From contig CM055062.1 in assembly GCA_029204045.2 (NCBI GenBank), forward strand, positions 7,683,705-7,747,704: a stretch of DNA of 64,000 bases. The letters run 5' to 3'. Shown in pieces: positions 1 to 9,167 of the stretch. The DNA comes from Tillandsia leiboldiana (Eukaryota > Streptophyta > Magnoliopsida > Poales > Bromeliaceae). Position 1 is the stretch's first letter, and each line of letters opens with the position of its first letter. Made by a program: the position numbers and the translations under genes. The notes below the pieces were generated by a model. That model was not told where the DNA came from, did no database searches, and saw nothing but the letters and a program-made list of their open reading frames with translations.

Positions 1-126
1 AGGACCCTCCTGCAACATTCCTCACTGCGGAGAACCCCATTGGATCAGGTAGCTATCTTCCATCATCTCCCCCGAGCCATACCCTCAAGTATCATCGGAT
101 TGCTCTTGAGGATCAGGGATATAACA
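1..126 (+). repeat. Element D 5' LTR, 3'-terminal part
   Basis: Matches 44965-45090 and ends in ATAACA directly before the PBS. Most of this LTR lies upstream of the window. Confidence 0.9.
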
Positions 127-140
127 ATTGGTAGCAGAGC
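127..140 (+). other. Element D primer-binding site
   Basis: The sequence TTGGTAGCAGAGC differs by one base (G for T) from the initiator tRNA-Met complement TGGTATCAGAGC found in the other elements here. It lies one base after the LTR end, where minus-strand DNA synthesis would be primed. Confidence 0.75.
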
Positions 141-1248
141 GGCACGATCCCAGGGATCGGCGCACCCATCCTGTACCAAAAACCGAAGGCAAGCAGGCAA
201 CAAGAACCGAGATCTGCAAGCAACACAAAAACCGAAGGCAACAAGCTGCGGAAGCAACAAGGCCACAAGAAACTGAGAGTCACAAGCAACCCAAGAACCA
301 GCTCATAAGGCAACCAGAAATCAAAGGCAACAAAGCCACATGAAACTTGAAGGCAACAAGCAACACAACCAACCATCAGGCACCCAGAAATCGAAGGCAT
401 CAAGGCAACGAGGCAACAAGGCAGCAGACCAGTTTCTGATCCCAGGGATCATGAGGAATTGATCATCACAACCAGTGAGGGATAAGCTGAGCTTCTGATT
501 CCAGCAACAACAACGGATCCTACCTCAAGCAACAGAAGACAACAAGGGGCTGTAAAGAGAGAAGAACAATTGAGGAATTTCATCAAACATCAAGTGAGCA
601 ACAGTGTGCCAAGGAGTTAAAAGGGGAACAAAGCAAATCTGAAGCAACAAGTGGTTAATCAACACAACCAGCACAGGCAACCATCGAAGGCAACAAGGTC
701 ACAAGGACTGAAGGCAACAAGTAATACCTCAACCTAACACCTTGCGAGCATCAGGTATTAGTGGGTTGCACATTAGCTGCTACCAAATCTCAGAATTAAG
801 CCACATTATATCAAATAGCCTCCACCTGGATTGTATCAAGGTTAGTAAGGAAATCAAAATTGAAGGAGTTAAGGTATAGGATCTCAAGTAGTACCTCGAG
901 CAGGAACACGGACAATGTAGTGTCAGATTGCAACAAGTGGAAGAATAGTGGGCAATTCGACAAACAGATGCAAGCAGATTGGGAACCATTCCAAAGCAAC
1001 TGCGGGAAGCAAAGTAGCTAAGCTCTCATCAACCAATCTGGATACAAGGTAACCCAACAACGCACCAATTGATCTCAACACTATATCATCTCAGTTAGAT
1101 TGCAACAAGTGAAATATATCAAGGTTAGTGATGGAGAGGCTACTGCCCAATTGGTTAAGTATAGTGCCGAGCCTCAGCTTAGCAGCCTAGGCCGACCTTG
1201 ACAGCTTTATTATAGCTAGAGCAAGTGAAAGTAACCCTGCAGAAGAAG
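141..1248 (+). repeat. Element D untranslated leader with dispersed GCAACAAG repeats
   Basis: No coding sequence is supported here. Roughly 180-430 and 640-725 are full of degenerate copies of AAGGCAACAAG and related A-rich units. The rest is unique, purine-rich sequence. Small ORFs in this stretch are not supported by any domain or conservation. Confidence 0.55.
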
Positions 1249-2975
1249 ATGGCAAGGGAAACCAGGTGGCAACAACTTGCTGGTAAAAGTAACGAAAGCT
1301 TTGAAGGGGCACTACGCGTTACCAAGGATTTCCATCAGAAGTTGGATGTCTTGGCACAGCGGATTGAAGCTCTACGAAAAGAAGAAGCAAGGAGGTACGA
1401 GATCATGATGCAGGAGGACAACCGCAGACATGAACAACTCCTAGAGTTGATTAGGTGCCGAGCTATATATGCTGGAGAAAATCCAAGAGCACGGCTCGAT
1501 AATTCGGCAGTGCAAGCCGTGGTAGAAGGGAAAGAGCTAGTACCCCTAGGCTCCACGGTAACGGAGAAAGCTAATCCACTAGCTAATCCCAGCATCTGCC
1601 ATCCAACTGCATTGAAGGATGTAGAGCAAAAGTGCCAAACGAACCTGCTGATGGAGGCCAACAGAGGGTATGAAGTGAAGTTGAAGGACAATGCTAGTAG
1701 GCCTGAGGAGCTGCCGAAGCTGTGCACAGCTCAACCACCTCCACTCAAGGCTACTTTCACTGCCACAGCACCAAGATTAGAGAGAAGCAACCTGGAAGAT
1801 AACATCATCCCACTGTCTACTAGACCAAACAAGAGCAAGGAACCTCAATCAGGAACTCACAAGTGGCAGGAAATAGAAGAGGGACAACAAGGGCTGAAGC
1901 TAACAGGTAATACTGATAATCCCAAGTCACACTTCATATCTAGCTCTAATTGGGGGTGGAACGAGGAACTTAAACCTAGAATGCTTAGTACCCCTATTGA
2001 GGTTGAGAATACTGCTCGCAACTCAAGTGAGGGTGCCGATTACAACTTTGTGAGTAGGGCCACCCTAAGTGAGCGAAAGGGGATGCAAGGACTGTGTAAT
2101 GAATGCAGCGAGATGGATGTTCCAGAGCATAAGTGCAAGACTAGCTCCTTGCAAGCTATAAAACCCCATGTAGAGGTGGATAAGGTTGATGGAATAGAGC
2201 AAGTAGATGAAGGTGGAGAGTTAGAGCAAGAGCAACAAGAGGCACTGACCAATCAACCAGCTCCACTCCAGCCTGCCCACATGGTGAGGACAGGAAGCAT
2301 AGAGCGCGGAGGCCAAGTACACATCAAGTCAGGAGATAGCTCCACTCTACTAAATCCCACAAGAGGCAAAGAGTTCACAGTATACAAGGGGCCAATAGAA
2401 GATAATCCAGGAAGAATGGAAGACTTAAGGTTCATCCTTAAGCCAAGTCTAGTAGAAGCTGGGAGGGGGTGCATCTTTGTGAATGGAGATAGGAAGCTAG
2501 GGACCCCGCGCGAAATGCCTCACCCCTGTTCACGATCATTGGCCTACGAACAAGCGAAGCCAAAGCAATCTAATGGAGGGAAGGGTGTTGAATTGCATAT
2601 AGAGAAGAAGTGCACAACCCTTACTGTTATTATACCCCAATGGGTGCAAGGAATGCCAGACAAGGGGGAAGGAGGCCCTCAGACCACAGAGGTCACTGCA
2701 GAACTACTAGAGCTAGGAATTAAGGGGGACATACATCAAGTAGTGCAAGTCTGTGACATCTTCTTAAGAGCAAAAAAATGGAAGAGGTATGATGATTGCT
2801 ACAAATGGTTGAGGCTTGTAGAAGAGTGGTTCCACAGTGGATTCCACAATTTGGCAACTCTACAAGATGCAGGTAGCCACTCCTCTCCAACCCCTGCCTC
2901 AATGGCAACTGAAAATATTAGTAGGGGCTCGATTTCAAGCTGGTGCAAGCACAAAGAGCAGATAGCAACAATACA
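1249..2975 (+). CDS. Element D single ORF of unknown function, interrupted at its 3' end by element C
   Basis: From the first ATG (1249; the frame is open slightly upstream through a GTG at 1225) about 575 codons are open up to the C insertion. If C and one TSD are removed, the frame reads one Gln codon and then a TAG at 43675-43677, so C removed almost nothing and the ORF is essentially intact. The N-terminus (about residues 20-65) is charged and heptad-like, a likely coiled coil rich in Glu/Arg. The middle is Ser/Lys/Glu-rich and low in complexity. The last 100 residues are Trp-, Leu- and Phe-containing and may fold. I recognise no gag zinc knuckle, protease, RT or integrase motif. It could be a divergent gag-like protein that lets D be packaged by a helper; that is inference only. 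Confidence 0.6.
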
Positions 2976-3227
2976 TGTCACGCCCCAAGGGAAGTTCAAA
3001 AGCTGAAAACGGCCTAATTTTTTTTTATAATACATCCTCGCCCTACGGCACGTGCCCAGACCCGCCACACATACAAAGTTACCCCACATACGGACATAGT
3101 CTCCTTTGTATATGCACGGCGTCACACAACATACATACACCACGCCTCACTAGTTTACATACACATTGTCACATAAGGGAATCACATAAACTCATACATC
3201 AATCCAAGGATAATCGCCCACACGGTG
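2976..3227 (-). repeat. Element C 3' LTR, truncated (about 250 of 2550 bp)
   Basis: Aligns with 5409-5660 with roughly nine differences by eye (about 3-4%), then diverges abruptly at the deletion junction. That divergence fits C being one of the older insertions in the stack. Confidence 0.85.
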
Positions 3228-5151
3228 TAGGTCGAGTGATCAAATCTACTGAAGCCAAAAATGCCGAACAACCACCTTGAATCGAATTCCTTGCCCATGA
3301 AGCAGAGATGGTAGTTACAAAATACGTGCTCTTGCATGTCTGGAAAGTAAGTCCGGGGTGTCTAGGTTTTTGCAACCGCACCTCCCATCTCTCACAATTA
3401 ATAACCACAAAGTGGCGAGTCAACCAATCCATGCCCAGAACCATATCGAACTCACGAATCGGGATAACCACAAGATCAATCGGATACACAAGACTGCCCA
3501 AAACAACCGGGCCCAAAGGTACGAAAGTATTGGCCTCTAAAGAAGGCCCTGGAGTTAAAACAGATAACACACAAGGAAAAGCCCTTTCCTCCAAAGCATG
3601 TGAATGAGCAAAGGTACGAGAGATATATGAATGCGATGCACCGACATCAAAAACTGTTCTGGCACGAATGCCAAAAATAGTAGTCATACCTGCAACCACA
3701 TATGCCGGTGGCTCTGTACCTGAAGGTGCCATGGAGTAAATCCTCCCTCCCGCCTGTGACTGCCGTACCTGTGGCTGTGGTACCTATGGCTGTGGTACCC
3801 TCTCCTCCCGTTGAGAGGTCTGAGGGCGTCCTGCCTGCCCTGTGGATGACCTCCCATGGCCCTGTCGCTGCGGTGACGGTGTCGGTGCTGCTGCAGATAA
3901 AGACTCCTGTCCCAATGGGCACTCTGATCTGAAATGCCCTCATTTTTCGCATCTGAAATAGTGATCTTGCCGCTGTGAACAGGCCGTCACTGGGTGTGCT
4001 CCTCCACAAATAACACAAGATCTATCCCTTGTCCTCTGCACTGAAGTCGATGGGCATTTAGCCCCTTGCTGTGTCCTCGGGTACTTTGGTGGTCGTCGGC
4101 CATCTCCAGATTGCACTTGGGACTGTTTCTTATCCTTATTTCGGTCCCATCCATCATTCCGAGCGCGAGCCATGACCACTCCCCGCTCAACCAATGTGGC
4201 CCTGTCGACCACCTGCTGAAAGGTATGAAGATCCGTTGACTGTACCAACCTGAAGATATCTCCTCTCAATCCATCAACAAAGAGATGAGCCTTATGGGAC
4301 TCGTCCCTTATCACAAAGGGAACATAATTAACCAGTCTCACCAATTTCCTTTGATATTCCATCACCGACCGGCTACCTTGCTTAATTGTTTTCAAATCAT
4401 CTTCAAGCTTCTGTTTGACGCTGTCCGAGAAGAAGGCTCCAAATAACATCTCTCGAAAAGAAGACCACGAAGGGAAGGGACTGCCGCTAGGAGGTCGCAC
4501 AGTCTTCCACCAAATCCGGGCTGTGCCCTCCAAAAAGTGAACTGCCAGGGGAACCCGCTCGTCCTCCTCCATGATGAGATCCTCAAAGAGCTTCTCCATA
4601 GTGTCCACCCACTTCTCCACTACCCATGGATCAGTGGTCTCACCCTCAAAGACGGGTGGCTTGTACTTTCGAAACTCCACCAAGCTTGCCCTCACCCTAG
4701 CCCGCTCCGGATGCACCGCTGGATCCTTTCCGGCCACGGCCGCAGACTGAGTGGGGGAAGGTATGGCACCTGTACCCCTCATCGGATCCCTAGCTGTAGC
4801 TCCCGGCCTCGATCCCTGAGCTACCGGAGAAGGGACATCCGAGGGTGCCACCGTTGGTACTGCCGATGCCCGTGCCGTCGTCGTGTCTGTCGGAAGAGTC
4901 TCCTCACTGCCTGGCGCCGGCGCTGGTGCCTCAGGCGGAACCGGTCCCGGAGAAGGAGTCAATGTCGCAGAAATCACCGCCGTCTCGCGAGCTATCCTCT
5001 GCACGACATCAGTGAACGCCGTAAGTTGCCCCGTCAAATCCTGGACTTGTTGCCGAAGCAACGAGTCCTCCCCGGCTGTCGTAGCCTCGGCGGCAACCGG
5101 CCTCACTCGCTCCTCTCCTCTACCTCCACCCGAAGATCGGGTCCATGCCAT
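3228..5151 (-). pseudogene. Element C gag-protease polyprotein, broken by one stop and truncated before RT
   Basis: Gag starts at the ATG complementary to 5149-5151, about 250 bp downstream of the PBS. It has a Retrotrans_gag core (about residues 165-330, with the WW, RDES and LRxDI signatures of plant Ty3/gypsy capsids) and a CCHC region beginning CVICGGAH. A TGA at 3940-3942 replaces a codon inside the second zinc knuckle, exactly between its second Cys and its His. The same frame continues past the stop into an aspartic protease domain (about 3732-3230). Its active site reads D-V-G-A-S-H-S instead of the usual D-(S/T)-G, and the ILGMDWL-type flap region is present as VLGMDWL. The frame ends at the deletion junction in the PR-RT linker. 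Stop, active-site substitution and lost pol make it non-functional as an autonomous unit. Confidence 0.85.
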
Positions 5152-5388
5152 ACTCTGTATACACGCCGCAAGGGATCAACAACCAACAAAAACCAATAAT
5201 CGGTCAAAGAAACAAAACACACATAGAAAGGAAGGCATAACAATTAAAGCAAACATAAAACCACATACTCATGTAACCGGGGGACCTTGTTGATTACACT
5301 AGATATTAGCGTGCATAAGGATACCGTGGATGTTTTAATCAATATTGGAACTCAATGATATGCAAACTACGTGAGTGGTGCCCTTTAC

Positions 5389-5400
5389 GCTCTGATACCA
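5389..5400 (-). other. Element C primer-binding site
   Basis: Reverse complement reads TGGTATCAGAGC, a perfect initiator tRNA-Met match, eight bases inside the 5' LTR boundary at 5409. Confidence 0.85.
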
Positions 5401-5408
5401 TCTTAATC

Positions 5409-7255
5409 TGTCACGCCCCGAGGGAAGTTCAAAAGCGGAAAACGGCCCAATTTTTTTTTATAAAACATCCTCGCCCTCCGGCACGTGCCCAGACCAGCCA
5501 CACATACAAAGTTACCCCACAAACGGACAGAGTCTCCTTTGTATATGCACGACGTCACACAACATACATACACCACGCCTCACTAGTTTACATACACATT
5601 GTCACATAAGGGAATCACATAAACTCATACATCAATCCAAGGATAATCGCCCACACGGCATACACCAATTTGAAAGGATAAAATCACAAGTTTTAAAATA
5701 GTGCCCACACGACACTCTATTTAGAAATCCGTTTTAGCAAACATTTAATCTTTTCAAAACCTTCACATGCACAATCAATTATCCAAAGATAAGAAGGAAA
5801 TATCAAAGTTTATTATTCCACAACATCAAGTATTCGAGTTCCCAAATCATATCACATCATCCATAAACAAGTCGAACAAGTGTCATGCTATCATATCCAC
5901 ATAGTATCTCAACAACAGAGAAGTAAGAAAAAGTCACCGAGATGACGGAAAACGATGTCACTCGTGCGTCGATGTCTCTCCCCCGTCCCCGCCAGATCCT
6001 GTCACATAGTGGGAGTCAGTGACCAAAAACATAGGAAGGAAAATAACCGATACAAAATCATGATGCATTATAGATGGATGCAAGAGTAAATAGGACCACA
6101 AACCACAACCGGAACACCCGTTCCAATTATCACCATTCATTAGTCCGTCGACCTAAGGAATACCCAACCTTTCTCACTTCCTTGGTGCTTTATAACCCAC
6201 CCCTTGTTCCTTCAGTGGCCCCCTACGTCATAGCCAAGTAGAGTTCACGGGTCCATCCCAGACCACTTCTCCGGAAAAGCACACCCTCCTGCGGTAGATC
6301 AGACCGCAGGTGTACGTTCTAGCACCATGAGCCTCAAAACCTGTTAGTATAGACTTGATCGCGGTGGCTGTACCCGACCAAATCAAGCGTTCGTCTTGTC
6401 CTCTTTTGTATTTATCAAATTTTGCTAAAACATGCCACACATTGTCCTTCCTTAAAACAGTTATGCCAAAATATTTAATAAAAGAAAGGAAGAGAAAGGC
6501 CAGACACAAGTTCCGACAACGTTCTCAACCTCGGTTTAGTTACCCACCTCAAACAACGAAGAAGAAGCTGTGCGAAAGCTCCAACTAAAAACACCTCAAC
6601 CCCGCCGAACAACTACACCCAAAAACCAACGTCAAAACCATCGTTAAACACAAAACACAACTTGGGGTTCAATGCGATGTTCAGATCATGCTTTGGGTAG
6701 GGATTTGTACAACAAAACAAAGATCAACCCAACGCATAGTGGAACGGCACGCCACGGACTACCCACGGTGGCGGAACGGCGATCGTACGGCGACTCCCCC
6801 ATGCGGCGGTGCCCCGCATGGTGCGGTCCCATGCGGCAGCGCCCCACATGGGTAGCCCCATGCGGGCGGCGCCCCGCATGGGTAGCCCCAAGCGGGCGGC
6901 GCCCTGCATGGGGAGCCCGAATGGCAGCCCCATGAGGTGGCGCCCCGCATGGGAGCCCCATGCGGGCGGCGCCCCGAATGGCAACACCATGTGGGTGGCA
7001 CCCCGCATGGGCACCCCTCGTGTGGGTGGCGCCCCGCACGCGGCGACGCCCCGACGGCAATGCGCTTGGTGGCCCGGTCCCGTGCCCCGTGTTTTGCTGT
7101 GATGTCCCCAACGGTTGGCGATGGCGGCCTCCCGTCTCTACCGACGGCGACGGCGGCTTCCCAACCCCGATGACGGCGGCTGCGGCCTCGCGTCTCTACC
7201 GACGGCGGCGACGGCTTCCCGTCCGGTCACAATCCTCACAATATACGCGACACCC
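5409..7255 (-). repeat. Element C 5' LTR, part proximal to gag
   Basis: Begins TGTCACGCCCC on the plus strand. It is interrupted at 7255 by element A and resumes at 42961 after the A target duplication, giving a reconstructed LTR of about 2.55 kb. It contains a GC-rich minisatellite (about 6795-7060). Confidence 0.85.
6795..7060. repeat. GC-rich minisatellite in element C LTR
   Basis: About eight degenerate copies of a roughly 31-bp unit containing GGCGGCGCCCCGCATGGG. Several overlapping ORFs exist on both strands, as expected for stop-poor GC-rich repeats, and are not considered genes. Confidence 0.8.
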
Positions 7256-7502
7256 TGTTAAGGATTTTATTTGGCGTATTTCGTGAAAGTGGTTAAGTCT
7301 TGAAGATTGAAGATGAAAATGTTTGGATCATATACCTCAATCTCAAGAAAGAAGAATTCAAAAGGATCAGGTACGTTTAACTAAATAGGTTTGGTGATCC
7401 GAATACTTCTTATAGTGTAGAAACACTTGGATGGGTTGTTAATTGCATAAAAATAAAAAAACTGGACTGTTATATGTTCAGGATCCGGATCAGGATACTT
7501 CA

Positions 7503-7679
7503 TGTAACACCCCCGGAATTTGGATTGGTCCTCTATATAAATGATATAATAGGACTAAATCTCTAACCCGGCTATAGCATTTTGGATGGTAGCAAGATCC
7601 AAGAGGAACATGAGAGTTAAGCGTGCTAGAGCTAGAGTAGTTCTAGGATGGGTGACCCCCTGGGAAGTGGGGCGTCACA
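7503..7679 (+). repeat. Cassandra 5' LTR
   Basis: 177 bp, indistinguishable by eye from 7903-8079. The 3' half is the 5S-like segment. Confidence 0.95.
7593..7672 (+). other. 5S rRNA-like segment in Cassandra LTR
   Basis: About 80 bp closely resembles the 3' two-thirds of plant 5S rRNA, including AGTTAAGCGTGC (A-box region) and GGATGGGTGACC followed by CTGGGAAGT (C-box region). These are the internal RNA polymerase III promoter boxes. The 5S 5' end is degenerate, so this is a retrotransposon promoter, not an rRNA gene. A second copy is at 7993-8072. Confidence 0.9.
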
Positions 7680-7902
7680 GTTGGTATCAGAGCCATTTAC
7701 CAGCCGGAAATGTGAGATGAGTCTCGGCTGAGCCAGGGTTATATAGCGGGTAGAGCGAGGCTCCCCGGCTAATGACCGTTGTGAGTGGAGTGCAGCTCCT
7801 CACAAGGTCGGCTTAAGGCTAGCGAGACGAGTCTCACATCGCCTGGTGCTTGTGAGTGTGCTTGAGCCTGACGTGGACGTCAGGGCTTAAAGGGGGGAAG
7901 AA

Positions 7903-8079
7903 TGTAACACCCCCGGAATTTGGATTGGTCCTCTATATAAATGATATAATAGGACTAAATCTCTAACCCGGCTATAGCATTTTGGATGGTAGCAAGATCC
8001 AAGAGGAACATGAGAGTTAAGCGTGCTAGAGCTAGAGTAGTTCTAGGATGGGTGACCCCCTGGGAAGTGGGGCGTCACA
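7903..8079 (+). repeat. Cassandra 3' LTR
   Basis: Second 177-bp LTR, exactly 400 bp downstream of the first. It includes the 5S-like segment at 7993-8072 and ends directly at the CTTCA duplication. Confidence 0.95.
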
Positions 8080-8084
8080 CTTCA

Positions 8085-8287
8085 GTCCGGACCCCGAACG
8101 TAGGTAGGTTCATGCGGAAATCTAGTCCGGACCTTCCCTGGTTCAGTCCGGACCCCAAACGTGGATTCTGCAGAAATCGCATGAACAGTCCGGACCGTGC
8201 ATCCTTCAGTCCGGACCCCGAACGTGATTTTTCAGGAATTCTCTGAAAAATGACGACAGTCCGGATAAAGCCAAATCCAGTCCGGAC
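8085..8287 (+). promoter_or_regulatory. Paired GTCCGGAC palindromes in element A U3
   Basis: Perfect 8-bp palindromes start at 8085, 8125, 8146, 8188, 8209 and 8280, with a one-base variant at 8259. Three pairs (8125/8146, 8188/8209, 8259/8280) are each spaced 21 bp, and several sites are followed by CCCCGAACG. The cluster sits about 70 bp upstream of a TATA box. Known: repeated palindromic motifs occur in Sirevirus LTRs and are thought to be cis-regulatory. The bound factor is unknown. Confidence 0.7.
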
Positions 8288-8353
8288 CGTCGTGCGGGAA
8301 AAATCTGTTAAAGTCAGTTTTTGATTCTTATCCTCTTCCAAAGGTTTCTAACA

Positions 8354-8361
8354 TATAAATA
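8354..8361 (+). promoter_or_regulatory. Element A LTR TATA box
   Basis: TATAAATA followed by AACCCTAA, a typical plant leader start. It is conserved in the 3' LTR (near 42176) and in solo LTR H (near 53992). Confidence 0.7.
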
Positions 8362-9136
8362 AACCCTAATTTCATCTTTTAGGGTAATCCAAAAATAAGT
8401 TTTGTATTCCGTAAATGACCGAGAAAAATTAACGGAGAAAAAACTTAGAAAAATTCACATATAGAGAAGAAAGGAAAAACTAGATCTATTCTATGTTTCT
8501 TCATCTATATTGATTAATTTGATTCTAGGATTTCAAACTCAGATTTTGAGTAGAATCAAATTAATGAATACTTAGATGGTATTTTCGATCTATCTTTGAT
8601 CTAAGTATTCGGCGGATTTTCACCACCAACAAAACAACGATTTTCCCAAAAATCGGCGCGTGGATTTGCGTGGCCTTGCGGATTCAAGGTGCTACCGCTC
8701 TCGTGGATTCGGAGCGAGGTACGTTCGTGTGATCGAGACGTACTACTTGGTGGAGACCGTGGATTCGGTTGGACGTCGTGGACTCGACGTTGGATGCCGT
8801 GGATTCGGCGTTGGACGGAAATCGTGGATTCGTGGCGTGTTGCGGAGCGAGCGGAGAAGATCAACTAGGAGCGTATGGAAAAAGGTTGAGTTGTGTGTGA
8901 GTACGCTATATCACCTTTGTACATGTTTAATTCTAGTGGATTTCACCGTGTGATCGGTCCCGTGGTTTTTTACTCCAGGTTTGGAGTTTTCCACGTAAAA
9001 TCTCTGCGTGTTATTTACTTTTCTGTATTGGATTATTTTTACGCAAAGATTTTGGTGTGTTTATTATTTACACCTATTCACCCCCCTCTAGGTATTTTTT
9101 CTCCTGTTCAGATCCATATTTTTCATAACCCACAAG

Positions 9137-9148
9137 TGGTATCAGAGC
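9137..9148 (+). other. Element A primer-binding site
   Basis: Perfect TGGTATCAGAGC two bases after the LTR end, 20 bp before the gag ATG. Confidence 0.92.
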
Positions 9149-9167
9149 GGGAATAGGGTTGTAAACA

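Larger units (their letters stand above)
7503..8079 (+). mobile_element. Cassandra-type TRIM with 5S rRNA-like LTRs
   Basis: A complete 577-bp miniature LTR retrotransposon. It has two apparently identical 177-bp LTRs (7503-7679, 7903-8079; TGTAACAC...GCGTCACA), a Met PBS (TTGGTATCAGAGCC at 7681-7694) and a polypurine tract (AAAGGGGGGAAGAA, 7889-7902). The TSD is CTTCA at 7498-7502 and 8080-8084. The 3' LTR of A lacks it, which shows the empty site directly. The 223-bp internal region is non-coding. The LTR contains a 5S rRNA-derived segment, the defining feature of Cassandra elements. Identical LTRs suggest a recent insertion. Confidence 0.95.
7256..9134 (+). repeat. Element A 5' LTR (split by a Cassandra TRIM)
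   Basis: Begins TGTTAAGG, ends AACCCACA. Its 1879 bp include a 577-bp TRIM and its 5-bp duplication, so the native LTR is 1297 bp against 1298 bp for the 3' LTR. The distal third holds many degenerate CGTGGATTCG repeats (about 8660-8835). Confidence 0.92.

Noticed and set aside
40..403. Small ORFs on both strands at the window start
   Set aside because: They span the D LTR end, the PBS and GCAACAAG low-complexity leader; no conserved protein feature.
4537..5199. 220-codon plus-strand ORF
   Set aside because: Antisense of element C gag; Arg/Cys-rich composition typical of shadow frames.
6672..7286. Several overlapping ORFs
   Set aside because: Minisatellite in element C LTR; repetitive peptides only.
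7593..7672. Functional 5S rRNA gene
   Set aside because: Only the 3' two-thirds resembles 5S, it is bounded by LTR ends, PBS and TSD, and it is present twice as an LTR.
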